A DNA stretch of 51,085 nt, from contig JARGGJ010000010.1 of assembly GCA_029210915.1 (NCBI GenBank), positions 1 to 51,085 on the forward strand. The letters are read 5' to 3'. Positions 1-8,644 of the stretch are shown in pieces; position 1 is the first letter of the stretch, and each line of letters opens with the position of its first letter. A program made the translations under genes and the position numbers. The DNA comes from Patescibacteria group bacterium (lineage in GTDB: Bacteria > Patescibacteriota > Patescibacteriia > 2-12-FULL-60-25). Under the pieces are notes generated by a model. The model was not told the origin of the DNA, did no database searches, and worked only from the letters and a program-made list of their open reading frames with translations.

Positions 1-13
1 GTGATTGGCATAG

Positions 14-60
14 ATCGGTATCTTACCTGAGTTCCTGAGGAATCTCGGGTTGTTACCGAT
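14..60. other. Imperfect hairpin at the window edge
   Basis: ATCGGTA (14-20) pairs with TACCGAT (54-60), and inside it CCTGAG (26-31) pairs with CTCGGG (44-49) through one G-U pair. No T-run follows, so it is not a standard terminator. It could be part of a structured leader of the RNA ligase gene or the end of a feature cut by the window edge. Confidence 0.35.
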
Positions 61-135
61 GTGTCTCATCAAGTGCACCCTTGTAAGGTAAAAGCTTGAT
101 TATTACTGTACTTTATGGCTAAATACGCGCACAAA

Positions 136-150
136 TCGAGCTTGGCTCGA
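136..150. repeat. Short palindrome TCGAGCTTGGCTCGA
   Basis: One of three copies of TCGAGCTYRGCTCGA in the window. The others are inside tsaD (1601-1615) and just before the cyclase gene (34830-34844). This copy lies 24 bp upstream of the RNA ligase start and could form a small hairpin in its leader. Confidence 0.6.
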
Positions 151-173
151 CGTACCTTCAAAAGGAGTAGAAC

Positions 174-1292
174 GTGGATAAGCACAGTGCGCTTGTAATG
201 TTACAGCAGTTTGTGGTTGAGATGGGAATCGCGGGGATTGATACGAAACAGGATTTTAAGCTTTGGGCAAAAGATCAAGAAGATATTTTAGAGGAATTGT
301 TCGATTATGAGCGAGGGGCTGATATGCCCAAGGTGAGTACGCTTGTATCGCCGTTTTTTCACAAAGACCTGCCTCTTGTTGGATTAAATTATTCGCAAGT
401 TGCTCACAATGTGTTGTACAAATGCCCGCAGGGTTGGACAACGCAACTAAGAATGTGCCGGGGGATAGTTTTTGATCGTGCCGGTGAGTTGGTTGCGTTG
501 CCTTTGCATAAATTTTTTAACGCGGGAGAGAATCCGGAGACGAAACGTCTTCCGGGTAAGCCTATGGAAACTTTGGAAAAGATGGATGGACACTTGGGCA
601 TCATCTTTTGGTTTAACGGATGTTTTCATCTTACAACCCGCGGATCGTTTTATAGTAAAACGGCTGTATTTGCGGGAGAGATGTTGCAAGAGATGGTAGA
701 GAGGAATAACTGGCATGAAGCCGAAGTTGACCATCTAACAATCATGCCCGAAGTTATTCATCCGGATACGCAGGTGATTTGCGATTATGGAGGTGAAAGA
801 AATTTTACACTTATTGCCGTAAACGATATAAGAACGCTTGAAACACTATCACATGATGAAATCTTAAAGCTTGGTAAGAAATTGGGCTTACGAGTTGTAA
901 CGCGTTGGCCGTTTACATTAACAGAGCAGATTTTGGATCAAATTAAAGATCCGGGTGTGAAGAATCGTGAGGGCTATGTTGTGCGCTACGCGGATGGCAG
1001 AACTGTGAAGTTTAAGTTCCAGACTTACTTGGCGGAAATGCGGGCGCGAAAACTTTCATATTCTTACTTGATGCTTCGTTTTATGGATGGGCGAATCGAC
1101 GAGGTTATGCGAATGTTTCCGGAGGAGATTTTACCGGAAGCCGAGAAAATGCTTGCTGACCTCAAAAAAGCTCGCAGGATGCGCAGGAACATTAAGCTAA
1201 GGCGAAAGTATCTTTACGATTTGGTGCCACCCGAACAATCCACTCCATACTACAGAACCGTATGCCGCAATTTTTTGCGGTATAAAAAATAG
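174..1292 (+). CDS. T4 Rnl1-like ATP-dependent RNA ligase
   Basis: Probably seals RNA ends by the covalent nucleotidyltransferase mechanism: lysine adenylation, transfer of AMP to the RNA 5'-phosphate, then joining. The motif I signature KMDG is at residues 136-139, so Lys136 is the likely AMP acceptor. TTRGSF follows as motif Ia, an ICDYGGERNFTLIAV stretch matches motif III, REGYVVRY motif IV and VKFKF motif V. The length, 372 aa, is close to T4 Rnl1. The start is a GTG with a strong AAAGGAG Shine-Dalgarno 7-8 nt upstream, unlike most neighbours, which lack one. In phage T4 this family repairs tRNA cut by an anticodon nuclease; no nuclease partner is visible here. The class is well supported; the substrate is unknown. 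Confidence 0.85.
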   Translation: MDKHSALVMLQQFVVEMGIAGIDTKQDFKLWAKDQEDILEELFDYERGADMPKVSTLVSPFFHKDLPLVGLNYSQVAHNVLYKCPQGWTTQLRMCRGIVFDRAGELVALPLHKFFNAGENPETKRLPGKPMETLEKMDGHLGIIFWFNGCFHLTTRGSFYSKTAVFAGEMLQEMVERNNWHEAEVDHLTIMPEVIHPDTQVICDYGGERNFTLIAVNDIRTLETLSHDEILKLGKKLGLRVVTRWPFTLTEQILDQIKDPGVKNREGYVVRYADGRTVKFKFQTYLAEMRARKLSYSYLMLRFMDGRIDEVMRMFPEEILPEAEKMLADLKKARRMRRNIKLRRKYLYDLVPPEQSTPYYRTVCRNFLRYKK

Positions 1293-1408
1293 ACCTCGTT
1301 TTTGGCAGTAAAAAATCATCGATCGGCAAAATTGATAAGCTTGATCGGGCCTGCTCTTAGGGTCTTTTTTTAAATGGTTGGTTTATTTTTTCGATTGGAT
1401 TAATGTGA

Positions 1409-1436
1409 TTGACAAAGCCCCAAAATTAGCTATAAT
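1409..1436 (+). promoter_or_regulatory. tsaD promoter, near-leaderless transcript
   Basis: TTGACA (1409-1414) and TATAAT (1431-1436) are separated by 16 bp. The predicted transcription start is only about 5-7 nt before the ATG at 1449, leaving no room for a Shine-Dalgarno sequence. Confidence 0.75.
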
Positions 1437-1448
1437 TACAATCATTAT

Positions 1449-2639
1449 ATGGGTAAAGAGCTTGCCAAGCAAAAAGAAATAAAGATACTGGGAATAGAGA
1501 CGAGTTGTGACGAAACGTCCGTGGCGCTTTTAACTGTGCGCAACGGAAATATTTCCAAACATAATCAAATATTATCAAATAAAACCAAAAGCGTAGTTCG
1601 TCGAGCTCAGCTCGATCCAAGTTCACAGTTTGAAGTTCGTTTAGTAAAGCATTATATTGCGACGCAGATTCCGATTCATGCGCGGTATGGCGGGGTTGTG
1701 CCCGAGGTGGCGGCGAGGACTCATGTTGCAGAGCTTGTATCGCTTTTGGATAAGACTCTCAGCTTGTCGTCGTCGCACGTCGTACGTCCTAATCGTCCCA
1801 CGTCAAAAGTTGATTTTGATGCGATTGCGGTGACACAGGGGCCGGGGCTGGCGACTGCATTAAGAGTCGGGATTGAGGCGGGGAAGGTTTTGGCTTGGAG
1901 CCTTGATAAACCTTTGATTGCTGTGAATCACCTGGAGGGGCATTTGGCATCGGCTTGGCTGGAACCGGCTAATCGTAAGAATTGGGAGTTTCCGATTTTG
2001 TTTTTACTTGTTTCAGGCGGACATACGGAACTTGTTTTGATGACGGATTTTGGGAAGTATAAAATTTTGAGCAGAACCAGGGATGATGCGGCGGGGGAGG
2101 CGTTTGATAAAACGGCGAAGATGTTGGGGCTGGAGTATCCGGGCGGTCCCAAGCTATCAAAACTTGCAGAAGAAGGAAATCCGACGGCATATGATTTGCC
2201 ACGGCCGATGATACATGATGCTTCGCTTGATTTTAGTTTCTCGGGTTTGAAGACTGCTGTGAGGGTTCTTTTACAAGAACGGTTCATGATTAAAGATAAA
2301 GGATTAAAGATAAAACCAACGCAACTAAACGATCTTTGTGCGTCGATACAGGCGGCTATTGTGGAGGTGCTTGTCGCAAAGACGGTGAAGGCGGCTTTAC
2401 AATCAAAGCCAAAGGCTTTTGCTGTTGTTGGTGGAGTATCGGCTAATAAAATGTTGCAGGTGGAGTTGAAGAGCGCTTTGAGGAAAAAGTGCCCAGAAAT
2501 AAAGTTTTTAAAACCTGCCAAGGGTTTGCATACGGATAATGGGGCGATGATTGCGGCGGCCGGATTGTGGAACATCATCGCCAACAAAAAACTTCCAAAG
2601 TGGGAGAAAGTGGATGCTAAGCCGGAGCTTGATCTATAG
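1449..2639 (+). CDS. tsaD: tRNA t6A37 threonylcarbamoyltransferase TsaD
   Basis: Transfers the threonylcarbamoyl group to A37 of ANN-decoding tRNAs, working with TsaE, TsaB and TsaC. The N-terminal IETSCDET signature, the metal-binding HLEGH pair (His161, His165), SGGHT, DDAAGEAFDK, FSFSGLKT and the C-terminal TDNGAMIA motif are all intact. Compared with E. coli TsaD it has two extra stretches: about 28 residues at 45-72, between ILSN and TQIPIHARYGG, and about 8-15 residues at 104-119. Both are encoded by DNA resembling intergenic repeats of this genome. Fold-critical motifs are untouched, so the protein is probably functional. It is followed by tsaE on the same strand after a repeat-filled 94-bp gap. 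Confidence 0.97.
   Translation: MGKELAKQKEIKILGIETSCDETSVALLTVRNGNISKHNQILSNKTKSVVRRAQLDPSSQFEVRLVKHYIATQIPIHARYGGVVPEVAARTHVAELVSLLDKTLSLSSSHVVRPNRPTSKVDFDAIAVTQGPGLATALRVGIEAGKVLAWSLDKPLIAVNHLEGHLASAWLEPANRKNWEFPILFLLVSGGHTELVLMTDFGKYKILSRTRDDAAGEAFDKTAKMLGLEYPGGPKLSKLAEEGNPTAYDLPRPMIHDASLDFSFSGLKTAVRVLLQERFMIKDKGLKIKPTQLNDLCASIQAAIVEVLVAKTVKAALQSKPKAFAVVGGVSANKMLQVELKSALRKKCPEIKFLKPAKGLHTDNGAMIAAAGLWNIIANKKLPKWEKVDAKPELDL
1591..1660 (+). repeat. Repeat-derived in-frame insertion in tsaD (first)
   Basis: This DNA encodes most of the extra stretch at TsaD residues 45-72. It contains the palindrome TCGAGCTCAGCTCGA (1601-1615), found between genes at 136-150 and 34830-34844, and a GAAGTTCG element like those of the CGAACATCGAA repeat family. 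The reading frame is kept open through it. Confidence 0.6.
1754..1806 (+). repeat. Repeat-derived in-frame insertion in tsaD (second)
   Basis: Contains CGTCCCACGTC, the reverse complement of the GACGTGGGACG repeat seen three times inside tsaE, and encodes the Ser/Arg/Pro-rich residues 104-119 that E. coli TsaD lacks. Confidence 0.5.
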
Positions 2640-2645
2640 GAAGAA

Positions 2646-2724
2646 GTATTTTGTATTTGGTATTTTGTATTTGGCAGATTAATAAGTTGTTAGAGCCATA
2701 TACCAAATACTAAATACCAAATAC
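2646..2724. repeat. Inverted repeat of the TATTTGGTATTTTG family
   Basis: Copies of GTATTTTGTATTTGG (2646-2675) are inverted as TACCAAATACTAAATACC (2701 onward), making a long AT-rich hairpin between tsaD and tsaE. Related copies lie near 13150-13195, 34745-34790 and 42298-42422. Confidence 0.7.
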
Positions 2725-2733
2725 GAATATATT

Positions 2734-3207
2734 ATGCCTCGTAAAGTTACAATAAATTATAGAAAAACACGGAAAATCATCAAGGTTGATGACATGAGTG
2801 ACTGGGAAATAGTTGCGGAGTTTTTGATATCTAAAATGAAGCCGGGAATGATAGTTACTCTGCAGGGCGATTTGGGTGCGGGAAAGACGACGTTGACTCA
2901 ATATATCGCGAAGCAACTTGGAGTGACTAAGCGAGCACTTAGCCCTACCTTTGCACTTATTCGAAGCTATGACGTGGGATCCCTCCTTTCGCGAAAGGAG
3001 GGAGGACGTGGGACGGGCGACGTGGGACGTTTGGTTCATTTAGATGCTTATCGGATTGAGGATGAGAGAGATCTGTTGGCGCTTGATTTGGATGAGGAGT
3101 TGATGGAGCCGGGGACTGTGATGATTATTGAGTGGCCGGAGAGGATTGATAACTGGATCGCGAAGCAGGAAGAACTTTTGAAAACAAAAATAGAAATTAT
3201 GAATTAA
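2734..3207 (+). CDS. tsaE: tRNA t6A biosynthesis ATPase TsaE
   Basis: P-loop ATPase that drives the TsaB-TsaD cycle in t6A synthesis. Walker A GDLGAGKT is at residues 45-52, followed by SPTFALI and the HLDAYR box and by IIEWPER, all diagnostic of the family. Between SYDV and RLVHLDAYR it has about 14-17 residues that E. coli TsaE lacks (residues 82-98). They are encoded by a perfect 24-bp palindrome and GACGTGGGA direct repeats. The 157-aa length is near normal apart from this. No Shine-Dalgarno is visible at the ATG. It is convergent with pilB across a shared terminator. Confidence 0.95.
   Translation: MPRKVTINYRKTRKIIKVDDMSDWEIVAEFLISKMKPGMIVTLQGDLGAGKTTLTQYIAKQLGVTKRALSPTFALIRSYDVGSLLSRKEGGRGTGDVGRLVHLDAYRIEDERDLLALDLDEELMEPGTVMIIEWPERIDNWIAKQEELLKTKIEIMN
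2971..3033 (+). repeat. Palindromic element inserted in frame in tsaE
   Basis: Positions 2980-3003 are a perfect 24-bp palindrome with half-site TCCCTCCTTTCG. It is flanked by GACGTGGGA copies at 2971 and near 3005, with a third copy near 3018. The palindrome resembles the intergenic CCCCCTTT..AAAGGGGG elements of this window (3264, 6564, 37919, 41786). Confidence 0.75.
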
Positions 3208-3263
3208 GAATGCACGATGCCTTCGGCATTATTTCTTTCAACCATGGTTACAAAATTTACAAA

Positions 3264-3334
3264 GCCCCCTTTACGAAAGGGGGATGATTATTAAAAAAAA
3301 GACTCATGGGTCTTTTTTTTAATAATCAGGGGGA
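3264..3334. terminator. Bidirectional terminator nested in a CCCCC/GGGGG repeat
   Basis: A CCCCCTTTACGAAAGGGGG palindrome (3265-3283) is followed by a long hairpin, AAAAAAAAGAC paired with GTCTTTTTTTT (3286-3327), then GGGGGAAT. It serves the convergent tsaE and pilB genes. The same composite recurs at 6564-6632. Confidence 0.85.
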
Positions 3335-3337
3335 ATG

Positions 3338-5209
3338 CTACTCTTCCTTGCGTTGCTCTTCAATCTCTTCATCATCCGCATCTTCGATTGTGGCTTCGAT
3401 GCCGGCTACGCGGAGGACTTCTTCGACAGAGGTTATGCCGTCTAAAGCTTTTAAGATTCCATCTTGGGCCATGGTTATCATGCCGTGCTTTTGGGCTACG
3501 TCGAGCATGTCATATTCTGATACATTGGAATCTAAAATCATGCGTTCTATCTCTTTGTTCATGGTGAAAATTTCGTAGATACCCATACGGCCACTGTAGC
3601 CTAAGCCGTTGCAAGTTTTACAAGTCTTTGTTTTTTCACTTGGTCCGTAGAATTGCAGGTTGTTTAGATCCAATTTAATATTGGCACTTTCGGGGATTGT
3701 TTTTAGAGTGTTTTGAACTTCCGCCATGAGAGCATCATCCAGTTTTATTGGAGCTTTGCAATCGGCGCAAAGGCGGCGGACAAGGCGTTGGCCGATGACA
3801 CAGTTTAGAGCCGGTGCCAGAAAGAATGGTTTGACTCCCATGGAAAGGAAACGGGGGATGGCGCCGGCGGCATTGTTGGTGTGGATGGTGGAGATAACCA
3901 AGTGGCCGGTTAGGGCGGCTTGGGTGGCAATTTCGGCTGTTTCCGTATCGCGGATTTCTCCGACCATCACGATATCAGGGTCTTGGCGGAGGATGGAGCG
4001 GAGGCCTTTGCCAAAGGTATAGTTTTTGGAGTGATCGATTTGGCTTTGATTGATGCCTGCGAGTTTATACTCGACAGGATCTTCGAGAGTTATGATTTTG
4101 ACCTCCGGGGTGTTTAGGCGCTTTAGGATGGCGTAAAGTGTGGTTGTTTTACCGGAACCTGTGGGGCCTGTGGTTACAATCATGCCATTTGGGCGCTCTA
4201 TTTCGGCTTTTAAACGCTCCCAGGCTAATCCGCGGACACCTAGCTCCTCGAAATCCAGAGAAATTGATTTTGGCCTAAGCAAGCGCATAACAACGGATTC
4301 TCCATAAGCTGTAGGCAAAGTTGAGACGCGAATTTCGATTTTTTCGCTGGACAGGTAAATTGTTATACGGCCATCTTGAGGTACTGAAGTTATATTGATT
4401 TTCATTCCGGCCAAAAGCTTAATGCGAGAGATGATTAGCTTCCATTTATCTTTGTTGATGCTGGCAGCTTCGTGCAAAATACCATCTACGCGAAGGCGGA
4501 TTTTGATGGATTCTTCCTCGGCTTCGATGTGAATGTCGGATGCTCCGCCTTTTAGGGCGGCGGCTAAAATAAGACTGACTAAATCTGTTGTGGTTGATGC
4601 TTCAAGCCTTTCTTGGAGTTCTTTAAAATTTGCTATCGCACTTTCAAATTCTTTTAGTTTATCCGATTCGATAGTGACTCCGCCGGTGCTTTCGATTATT
4701 TTTGGAAGAGTTTTATACAGATCCAGCCCATATGCCATGCTTTGTTCCGAGCAAAAATAAACTTGTACGTCGGATAAGTGGGCTTTGGCCAGGCGCTCGG
4801 CGATTTTGTTTACCTCATCGCTTGGTTTGCTGGTTGCGATACGTATATCTTCGGATAATTTAGCAAATGCCAGTACACTGTATTTTTTAGCTTCTTCCTC
4901 ATCGATTAAAATCAGAGCTTCGGGTGAAACCGGGAATCCGCGCAAGTTTATAAATGGCAAACCTTTTTGTGAGGCCTCTGATTCCGCTCTTTTTTCGATA
5001 TCAGAAGTTTGGATTTCTTTTTGTTTAAAATCCAAAAGCTCCACCTGAGACATTTCGGATGGGCTTTTTTGTTTTTTTTCGGATTTTTTAACGCTAGGCG
5101 CCCCTTTTATGTAGCCCGGTTTACCTGTTTTTGCTACAGGTGTTTGCGCCGCCTTTTTTTTAAAGAGATCCTCTATAGACGGTGTTTTGGGTTGTTTAAG
5201 TGTCGCCAT
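3338..5209 (-). CDS. pilB: Type IV pilus assembly ATPase PilB (GspE/PulE family)
   Basis: Hexameric ATPase that powers pilin polymerisation at the inner membrane. The order is a Lys/Ser-rich N-terminus (1-60), an N-terminal MshEN-like region (about 85-165), then the ATPase core with GASDIHIE, Walker A GPTGSGKT (348-355), the Asp-box region ITLEDPVEY, Walker B DPDIVMVGEIRD and the His-box GHLVISTIHTN. The tetracysteine zinc site is present as CADC and CKTC. The 623-aa length is slightly long because of the basic N-terminus and an acidic C-terminal tail. No other pilus gene lies in the window, so its partners are elsewhere. A TATATT about 13 nt before the ATG suggests a short leader. Confidence 0.93.
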   Translation of the reverse strand: MATLKQPKTPSIEDLFKKKAAQTPVAKTGKPGYIKGAPSVKKSEKKQKSPSEMSQVELLDFKQKEIQTSDIEKRAESEASQKGLPFINLRGFPVSPEALILIDEEEAKKYSVLAFAKLSEDIRIATSKPSDEVNKIAERLAKAHLSDVQVYFCSEQSMAYGLDLYKTLPKIIESTGGVTIESDKLKEFESAIANFKELQERLEASTTTDLVSLILAAALKGGASDIHIEAEEESIKIRLRVDGILHEAASINKDKWKLIISRIKLLAGMKINITSVPQDGRITIYLSSEKIEIRVSTLPTAYGESVVMRLLRPKSISLDFEELGVRGLAWERLKAEIERPNGMIVTTGPTGSGKTTTLYAILKRLNTPEVKIITLEDPVEYKLAGINQSQIDHSKNYTFGKGLRSILRQDPDIVMVGEIRDTETAEIATQAALTGHLVISTIHTNNAAGAIPRFLSMGVKPFFLAPALNCVIGQRLVRRLCADCKAPIKLDDALMAEVQNTLKTIPESANIKLDLNNLQFYGPSEKTKTCKTCNGLGYSGRMGIYEIFTMNKEIERMILDSNVSEYDMLDVAQKHGMITMAQDGILKALDGITSVEEVLRVAGIEATIEDADDEEIEEQRKEE

Positions 5210-5230
5210 AAGTACAGTAAATATATTCCC

Positions 5231-6241
5231 CTATGATTTTTTAGAAAGCTTTTTGAGTAATCTGTGCAGTTTTGGAATGGCTACACCTTCTCCAAATTTG
5301 TGGAACATCATTGTCCAGGTTGCGTATTGGAAGGCTACCGTAAAACCGGTTGTGAATATTGCCAAAAGTATGGTCACCGCAAAGAAAATTCCCAAACTTA
5401 GTTGGAACATGAGCATGTTTCCATTTAAGAAAGCGAATACAAACAGAATTGTTGCAGGGAAAGTAAGAATTATTCCGGCCAAAATAACAACTAAGGTTAG
5501 AATGATAATTACAAATGATTGGACAACGATTGTTTCTATGGTTACCAACCAGTGTTCGCGTATTAATTTCCAACCGCGTTCCAGAGCTTTTGCCAGAGTG
5601 GCTTTTTGTAAAATAATGGCATTTAAGGCATATATCTGTAAAACACCTAAACCCAAGGTTAGAGCAGCAAATATAATAAATGAAACTATATATACTGCTG
5701 AAAATAATGGGTTGTTGTTGCCAAGTGCAATAGCCAATGGAAAAGAAACGGCAAAGCGTGCTATCCAGATAAAAATTATAAGCATTAGGTTTAAAACCGC
5801 GATTGGGAAAATAGCCCGGCTTCCAATGGTGAGTGCGGTTCTAAGAGATTTCTTTTTATTTTCTTTGTAGGTTCCGATGGCGTTTACGAGAGCGCCTTGA
5901 GATGTGCATGAAAAGGCCAGTACTGCGATTATAATTACAGCTAAAAATATTATGGCCAACAAACCTTTTATATAACCAAACCAAGGAATTGTGGTTGATG
6001 ATATTTGTGCCGCGTACCATAGGCGATCCACGGATCTGCCCAGAAAAATTACGTTGCCTTGGCTTTGTATGGCGCTATAGAATTTCCAAAAAATATCTAA
6101 AGCACCGCCGGAGAATAAGATTGCCGCAAAAATGCCAAGTACCCAATGAGTTGGGTGTGTCCAGGCAAAGCGGAGCGCGTGGGGGATAACCTCGCGAAAT
6201 ACGGGTTTATCGTTTGGGATAAAAGTTTTCTTTTTTAACAT
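5231..6241 (-). CDS. Polytopic membrane protein, GPDP-membrane-domain-like
   Basis: 336-aa integral membrane protein of unknown role with about six hydrophobic segments. The pattern, with a segment containing ALERGWKLIREHWLVTIE between helices, resembles the glycerophosphodiester phosphodiesterase membrane domain and related families. The start is placed at the ATG at 6241 because TATAAT lies about 11 nt upstream and the longer in-frame extension runs into repeat DNA. It resembles the 235-aa membrane protein at 44985-45692 in layout, and both have the same repeat module upstream. Confidence 0.7.
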   Translation of the reverse strand: MLKKKTFIPNDKPVFREVIPHALRFAWTHPTHWVLGIFAAILFSGGALDIFWKFYSAIQSQGNVIFLGRSVDRLWYAAQISSTTIPWFGYIKGLLAIIFLAVIIIAVLAFSCTSQGALVNAIGTYKENKKKSLRTALTIGSRAIFPIAVLNLMLIIFIWIARFAVSFPLAIALGNNNPLFSAVYIVSFIIFAALTLGLGVLQIYALNAIILQKATLAKALERGWKLIREHWLVTIETIVVQSFVIIILTLVVILAGIILTFPATILFVFAFLNGNMLMFQLSLGIFFAVTILLAIFTTGFTVAFQYATWTMMFHKFGEGVAIPKLHRLLKKLSKKS

Positions 6242-6294
6242 ATCTACATTATTATAGCATACTAAAATAACATGGAACATGGAACTACGAGTCG

Positions 6295-6430
6295 TAAATA
6301 ACAAATTACAACCCACTTCGCTAAAGCTACGAGGGTCAAGAATAATAAAGAACGAACTAGGTACTAGGTACTAGGTACTAGGTACTAGGTACTAGGTACT
6401 AGGTACTAGGTACTAGGTACTAGGTACTAG
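6295..6430. repeat. Repeat module ending in a ten-unit GTACTAG tandem array
   Basis: A module containing GGGTCAAGAATAATAAAGAA (about 6333-6352) is followed by ten perfect copies of the 7-mer GTACTAG (6361-6430). The same module occurs at 45733-45786, followed by a different tandem array. Confidence 0.9.
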
Positions 6431-6477
6431 GATAAGAATCTGTGAATCTGAGCTGATTGAATTGTATTATCGGATAA

Positions 6478-6632
6478 CGCCCCCTCGTCTCCTCCAAAGG
6501 CGGATCCGCCTCTGGCGGAAAAGGCGGATAATTACACGAGGTGTAATTTGGGGGATTTCTGCAAGCCCCCTTTATGAAAGGGGGATGATTATAAAAAAAA
6601 GACCAATGGGTCTTTTTTTATAATCCGGGGGA
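6478..6632. repeat. Nested palindromic repeats and ftsH terminator
   Basis: Contains a GGCGGATCCGCCTCTGGCGG palindrome (about 6500-6520), a small palindrome ATTACACGAGGTGTAAT, TTGGGGGATTT, a CCCCCTTTATGAAAGGGGG palindrome, and finally a long hairpin with AAAAAAAAGACC paired with GGTCTTTTTTT (6587-6625). The last hairpin is the probable ftsH terminator. The rest shows repeats inserted in repeats. Confidence 0.8.
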
Positions 6633-6633
6633 A

Positions 6634-8496
6634 TTATTCCGTTACTTCTTTCTTTTCTTTTTTAAGGACATTGTTTGGGTTGGCCGGCGGTATAGCTACC
6701 ACTTCCATAAAAGCTTCGCGTTCCAGAGTTTCGACTTCGAGGAGTTTGAGGGAGACTCGATCCATAGCGTCGCGATTATCTGTAATGATGTCTTTGGCTC
6801 TCTGTAAAGCTTCGCTGATAAGTTTGTCTATTTCATCGTCAATTTTTTCGGCGACTTTTTCGGAGTAATCGCGGTTTTCGTGGATATCACGGCCCAAGAA
6901 AATCATGTCTTCTCTCTCTCCATAAACACGAGGGCCCATTAAAGTGCTCATGCCCCATTGAGTAACCATGTTGCGCGCTAAGCCGGTTGTTTCTTTCATG
7001 TCGGAAGATGCGCCTGTGGTTACGTCGCCAAAAATTATTTGTTCCGCGGCGTAACCGCCAAGCATCATGGAAAGTTCTTCTACGTATTCGGCACGGCGGC
7101 GCATTTTTCTGTCTGTGGTTGGAGTTTTGATGGTATAACCTGCCGCGCGTCCGCGAGAAATTATGCTGACTTTTTGGATTGGGTCAGAATGTGGTAGTAA
7201 ATGTGCAACTAAAGCATGTCCAACTTCGTGATATGCTGTAATTTTCTTTTCATCTTCGTCTAAAACGTGGCTCTTGCGCTCTGGTCCCAGCATGACTTTT
7301 TCGATTGATTCCAATAGTTCTTCTTCCGTAACAGAGGTTTTGTTGCGACGCACCGCTAAAATTGCGGCTTCGTTCATGAGATTGGCAAGATCCGCGCCCG
7401 AGAATCCGGGGGTACGCTCGGCGAGTTTGCGTATGGATGCGTTTTTAGATAAAGGTTTCTTTTTTGCATGAATTTTTAAGATGGCTTCGCGGTCGTTGAT
7501 GTCGGGTGGGTCTAAAACAATGCGACGGTCGAAACGACCGGGACGAAGTAAAGCAGGATCCAGAACATCCGGGCGGTTTGTGGCCGCGATGACGATAACG
7601 CCGGCATTAGGCTCGAAACCATCCATCTCTACCAAGATTTGGTTTAGAGTTTGTTCGCGTTCATCGTGTGAGCCACCCATGCCGGATCCGCGCTGGCGGC
7701 CAACAGCATCGATTTCGTCAATGAAGACTATGCATGGCGCGCTTTTTTTAGCACGTACAAATAGATCGCGAACACGTGAGGCACCTACACCTACAAACAT
7801 TTCTACAAATTCGGAACCGCTAATGTGGAAGAAGGGAACATCCGCTTCACCGGCGACAGCGCGTGCAAGTAATGTTTTACCTGTGCCGGGAGATCCCATT
7901 AGTAATGCGCCTTTGGGGATTTTGGCACCGAATTTTGTAAATTTATCCGGATGTTTTAGAAAATCCACCACTTCCAATAATTCTTCTTTAGCCTCTTTTA
8001 CACCGGCGACATCTTTAAATGTAACTTTGTCTTTGGCATCTTTTTGAATCTCGTGGCCGGCTGATTGGCCAAATTGCATGGCTTTGTTATTTTGGCCTTG
8101 GACTTGGCGGAAGATAAACCAAAATAAAACACCCAAGAGTAATATTGGTAACAAGTTAGGGATGATTAGTGATGCCCAATAAGAAAAACCACTTGGTTCT
8201 TTAACTTCGGTTGGAATTGAGCGGAGCTTTTCGGGGTCCACACCGTAATTGCTGAAAACCGTAGAGAGCGAATCGCCCGGCTCTTTGGTTACTTTGTTGG
8301 TACTTCCATCGGTAAAAACAGCTTCCACTTCGTCACCGCGAATTGTTAGCGATGTAACCTCGTTGCTTTGTACTCGATTGGCCAAAGTGGCTAAATCGGT
8401 TTGGTCGGTTGTTTCCAAGTTAATGGTTGCCAAAAGACCACCCATGATAACAAAGGCTGCAATGAAGATGATTATGTTTCGAGTTGTTTGGGTCAT
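6634..8496 (-). CDS. ftsH: ATP-dependent zinc metalloprotease FtsH
   Basis: Membrane-bound AAA+ protease that degrades misfolded membrane proteins and short-lived regulators. TM1 lies at about 7-25 and TM2 at 108-130, with a short extracytoplasmic domain between. Walker A is GSPGTGKT (201-208), Walker B IVFIDEID, the second region of homology is [18 protein letters not shown], and the zinc site is HEVGH (423-427). The 620-aa length is typical. It is read toward the repeat-borne terminator at 6587-6625. The promoter region carries the AACGTCTTAACGTC repeat, so the exact start of transcription is unclear. Confidence 0.98.
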   Translation of the reverse strand: MTQTTRNIIIFIAAFVIMGGLLATINLETTDQTDLATLANRVQSNEVTSLTIRGDEVEAVFTDGSTNKVTKEPGDSLSTVFSNYGVDPEKLRSIPTEVKEPSGFSYWASLIIPNLLPILLLGVLFWFIFRQVQGQNNKAMQFGQSAGHEIQKDAKDKVTFKDVAGVKEAKEELLEVVDFLKHPDKFTKFGAKIPKGALLMGSPGTGKTLLARAVAGEADVPFFHISGSEFVEMFVGVGASRVRDLFVRAKKSAPCIVFIDEIDAVGRQRGSGMGGSHDEREQTLNQILVEMDGFEPNAGVIVIAATNRPDVLDPALLRPGRFDRRIVLDPPDINDREAILKIHAKKKPLSKNASIRKLAERTPGFSGADLANLMNEAAILAVRRNKTSVTEEELLESIEKVMLGPERKSHVLDEDEKKITAYHEVGHALVAHLLPHSDPIQKVSIISRGRAAGYTIKTPTTDRKMRRRAEYVEELSMMLGGYAAEQIIFGDVTTGASSDMKETTGLARNMVTQWGMSTLMGPRVYGEREDMIFLGRDIHENRDYSEKVAEKIDDEIDKLISEALQRAKDIITDNRDAMDRVSLKLLEVETLEREAFMEVVAIPPANPNNVLKKEKKEVTE

Positions 8497-8503
8497 AATT
8501 TAA

Positions 8504-8590
8504 TGTCTTAACGTCTTAATGTCTTAACGTCTTAACGGTTTGTTTTAGTTATTTCGTTATGACGTTATGACGTTTACCGTTATGACTTCT
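8504..8590. repeat. AACGTCTTAACGTC repeat family, copy 1
   Basis: Tandem and inverted copies of GTCTTAACGTCTTAA and CGTTATGACGTTATGACG form a large hairpin between ftsH and the S1 gene. Other copies lie at 25099-25190, 41307-41340, 43639-43665, 49248-49276 and 50468-50533. Confidence 0.85.
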
Positions 8591-8644
8591 AGTGTTGTGT
8601 AATACGCCTAATATAACGGGTTTATTGTATTTTGTCGAGTAATT

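Noticed and set aside
1320-1375. Terminator after the RNA ligase
   Set aside because: A T-run is present (GGGTCTTTTTTT) but I find only 3-4 bp of stem near it, too weak to call.
1928-2587. Long open frame antisense to tsaD
   Set aside because: It lies wholly opposite a conserved gene, has no recognisable domain, and its composition is what the complement of the tsaD frame gives.
6361-6430. CRISPR array
   Set aside because: The units are contiguous 7-mers without spacers, and no cas gene is present. It is a simple tandem repeat.
7481-8047. Open frame antisense to ftsH
   Set aside because: Shadow of the conserved AAA+ coding frame; Ser/Arg/Thr-rich, with no start signal.
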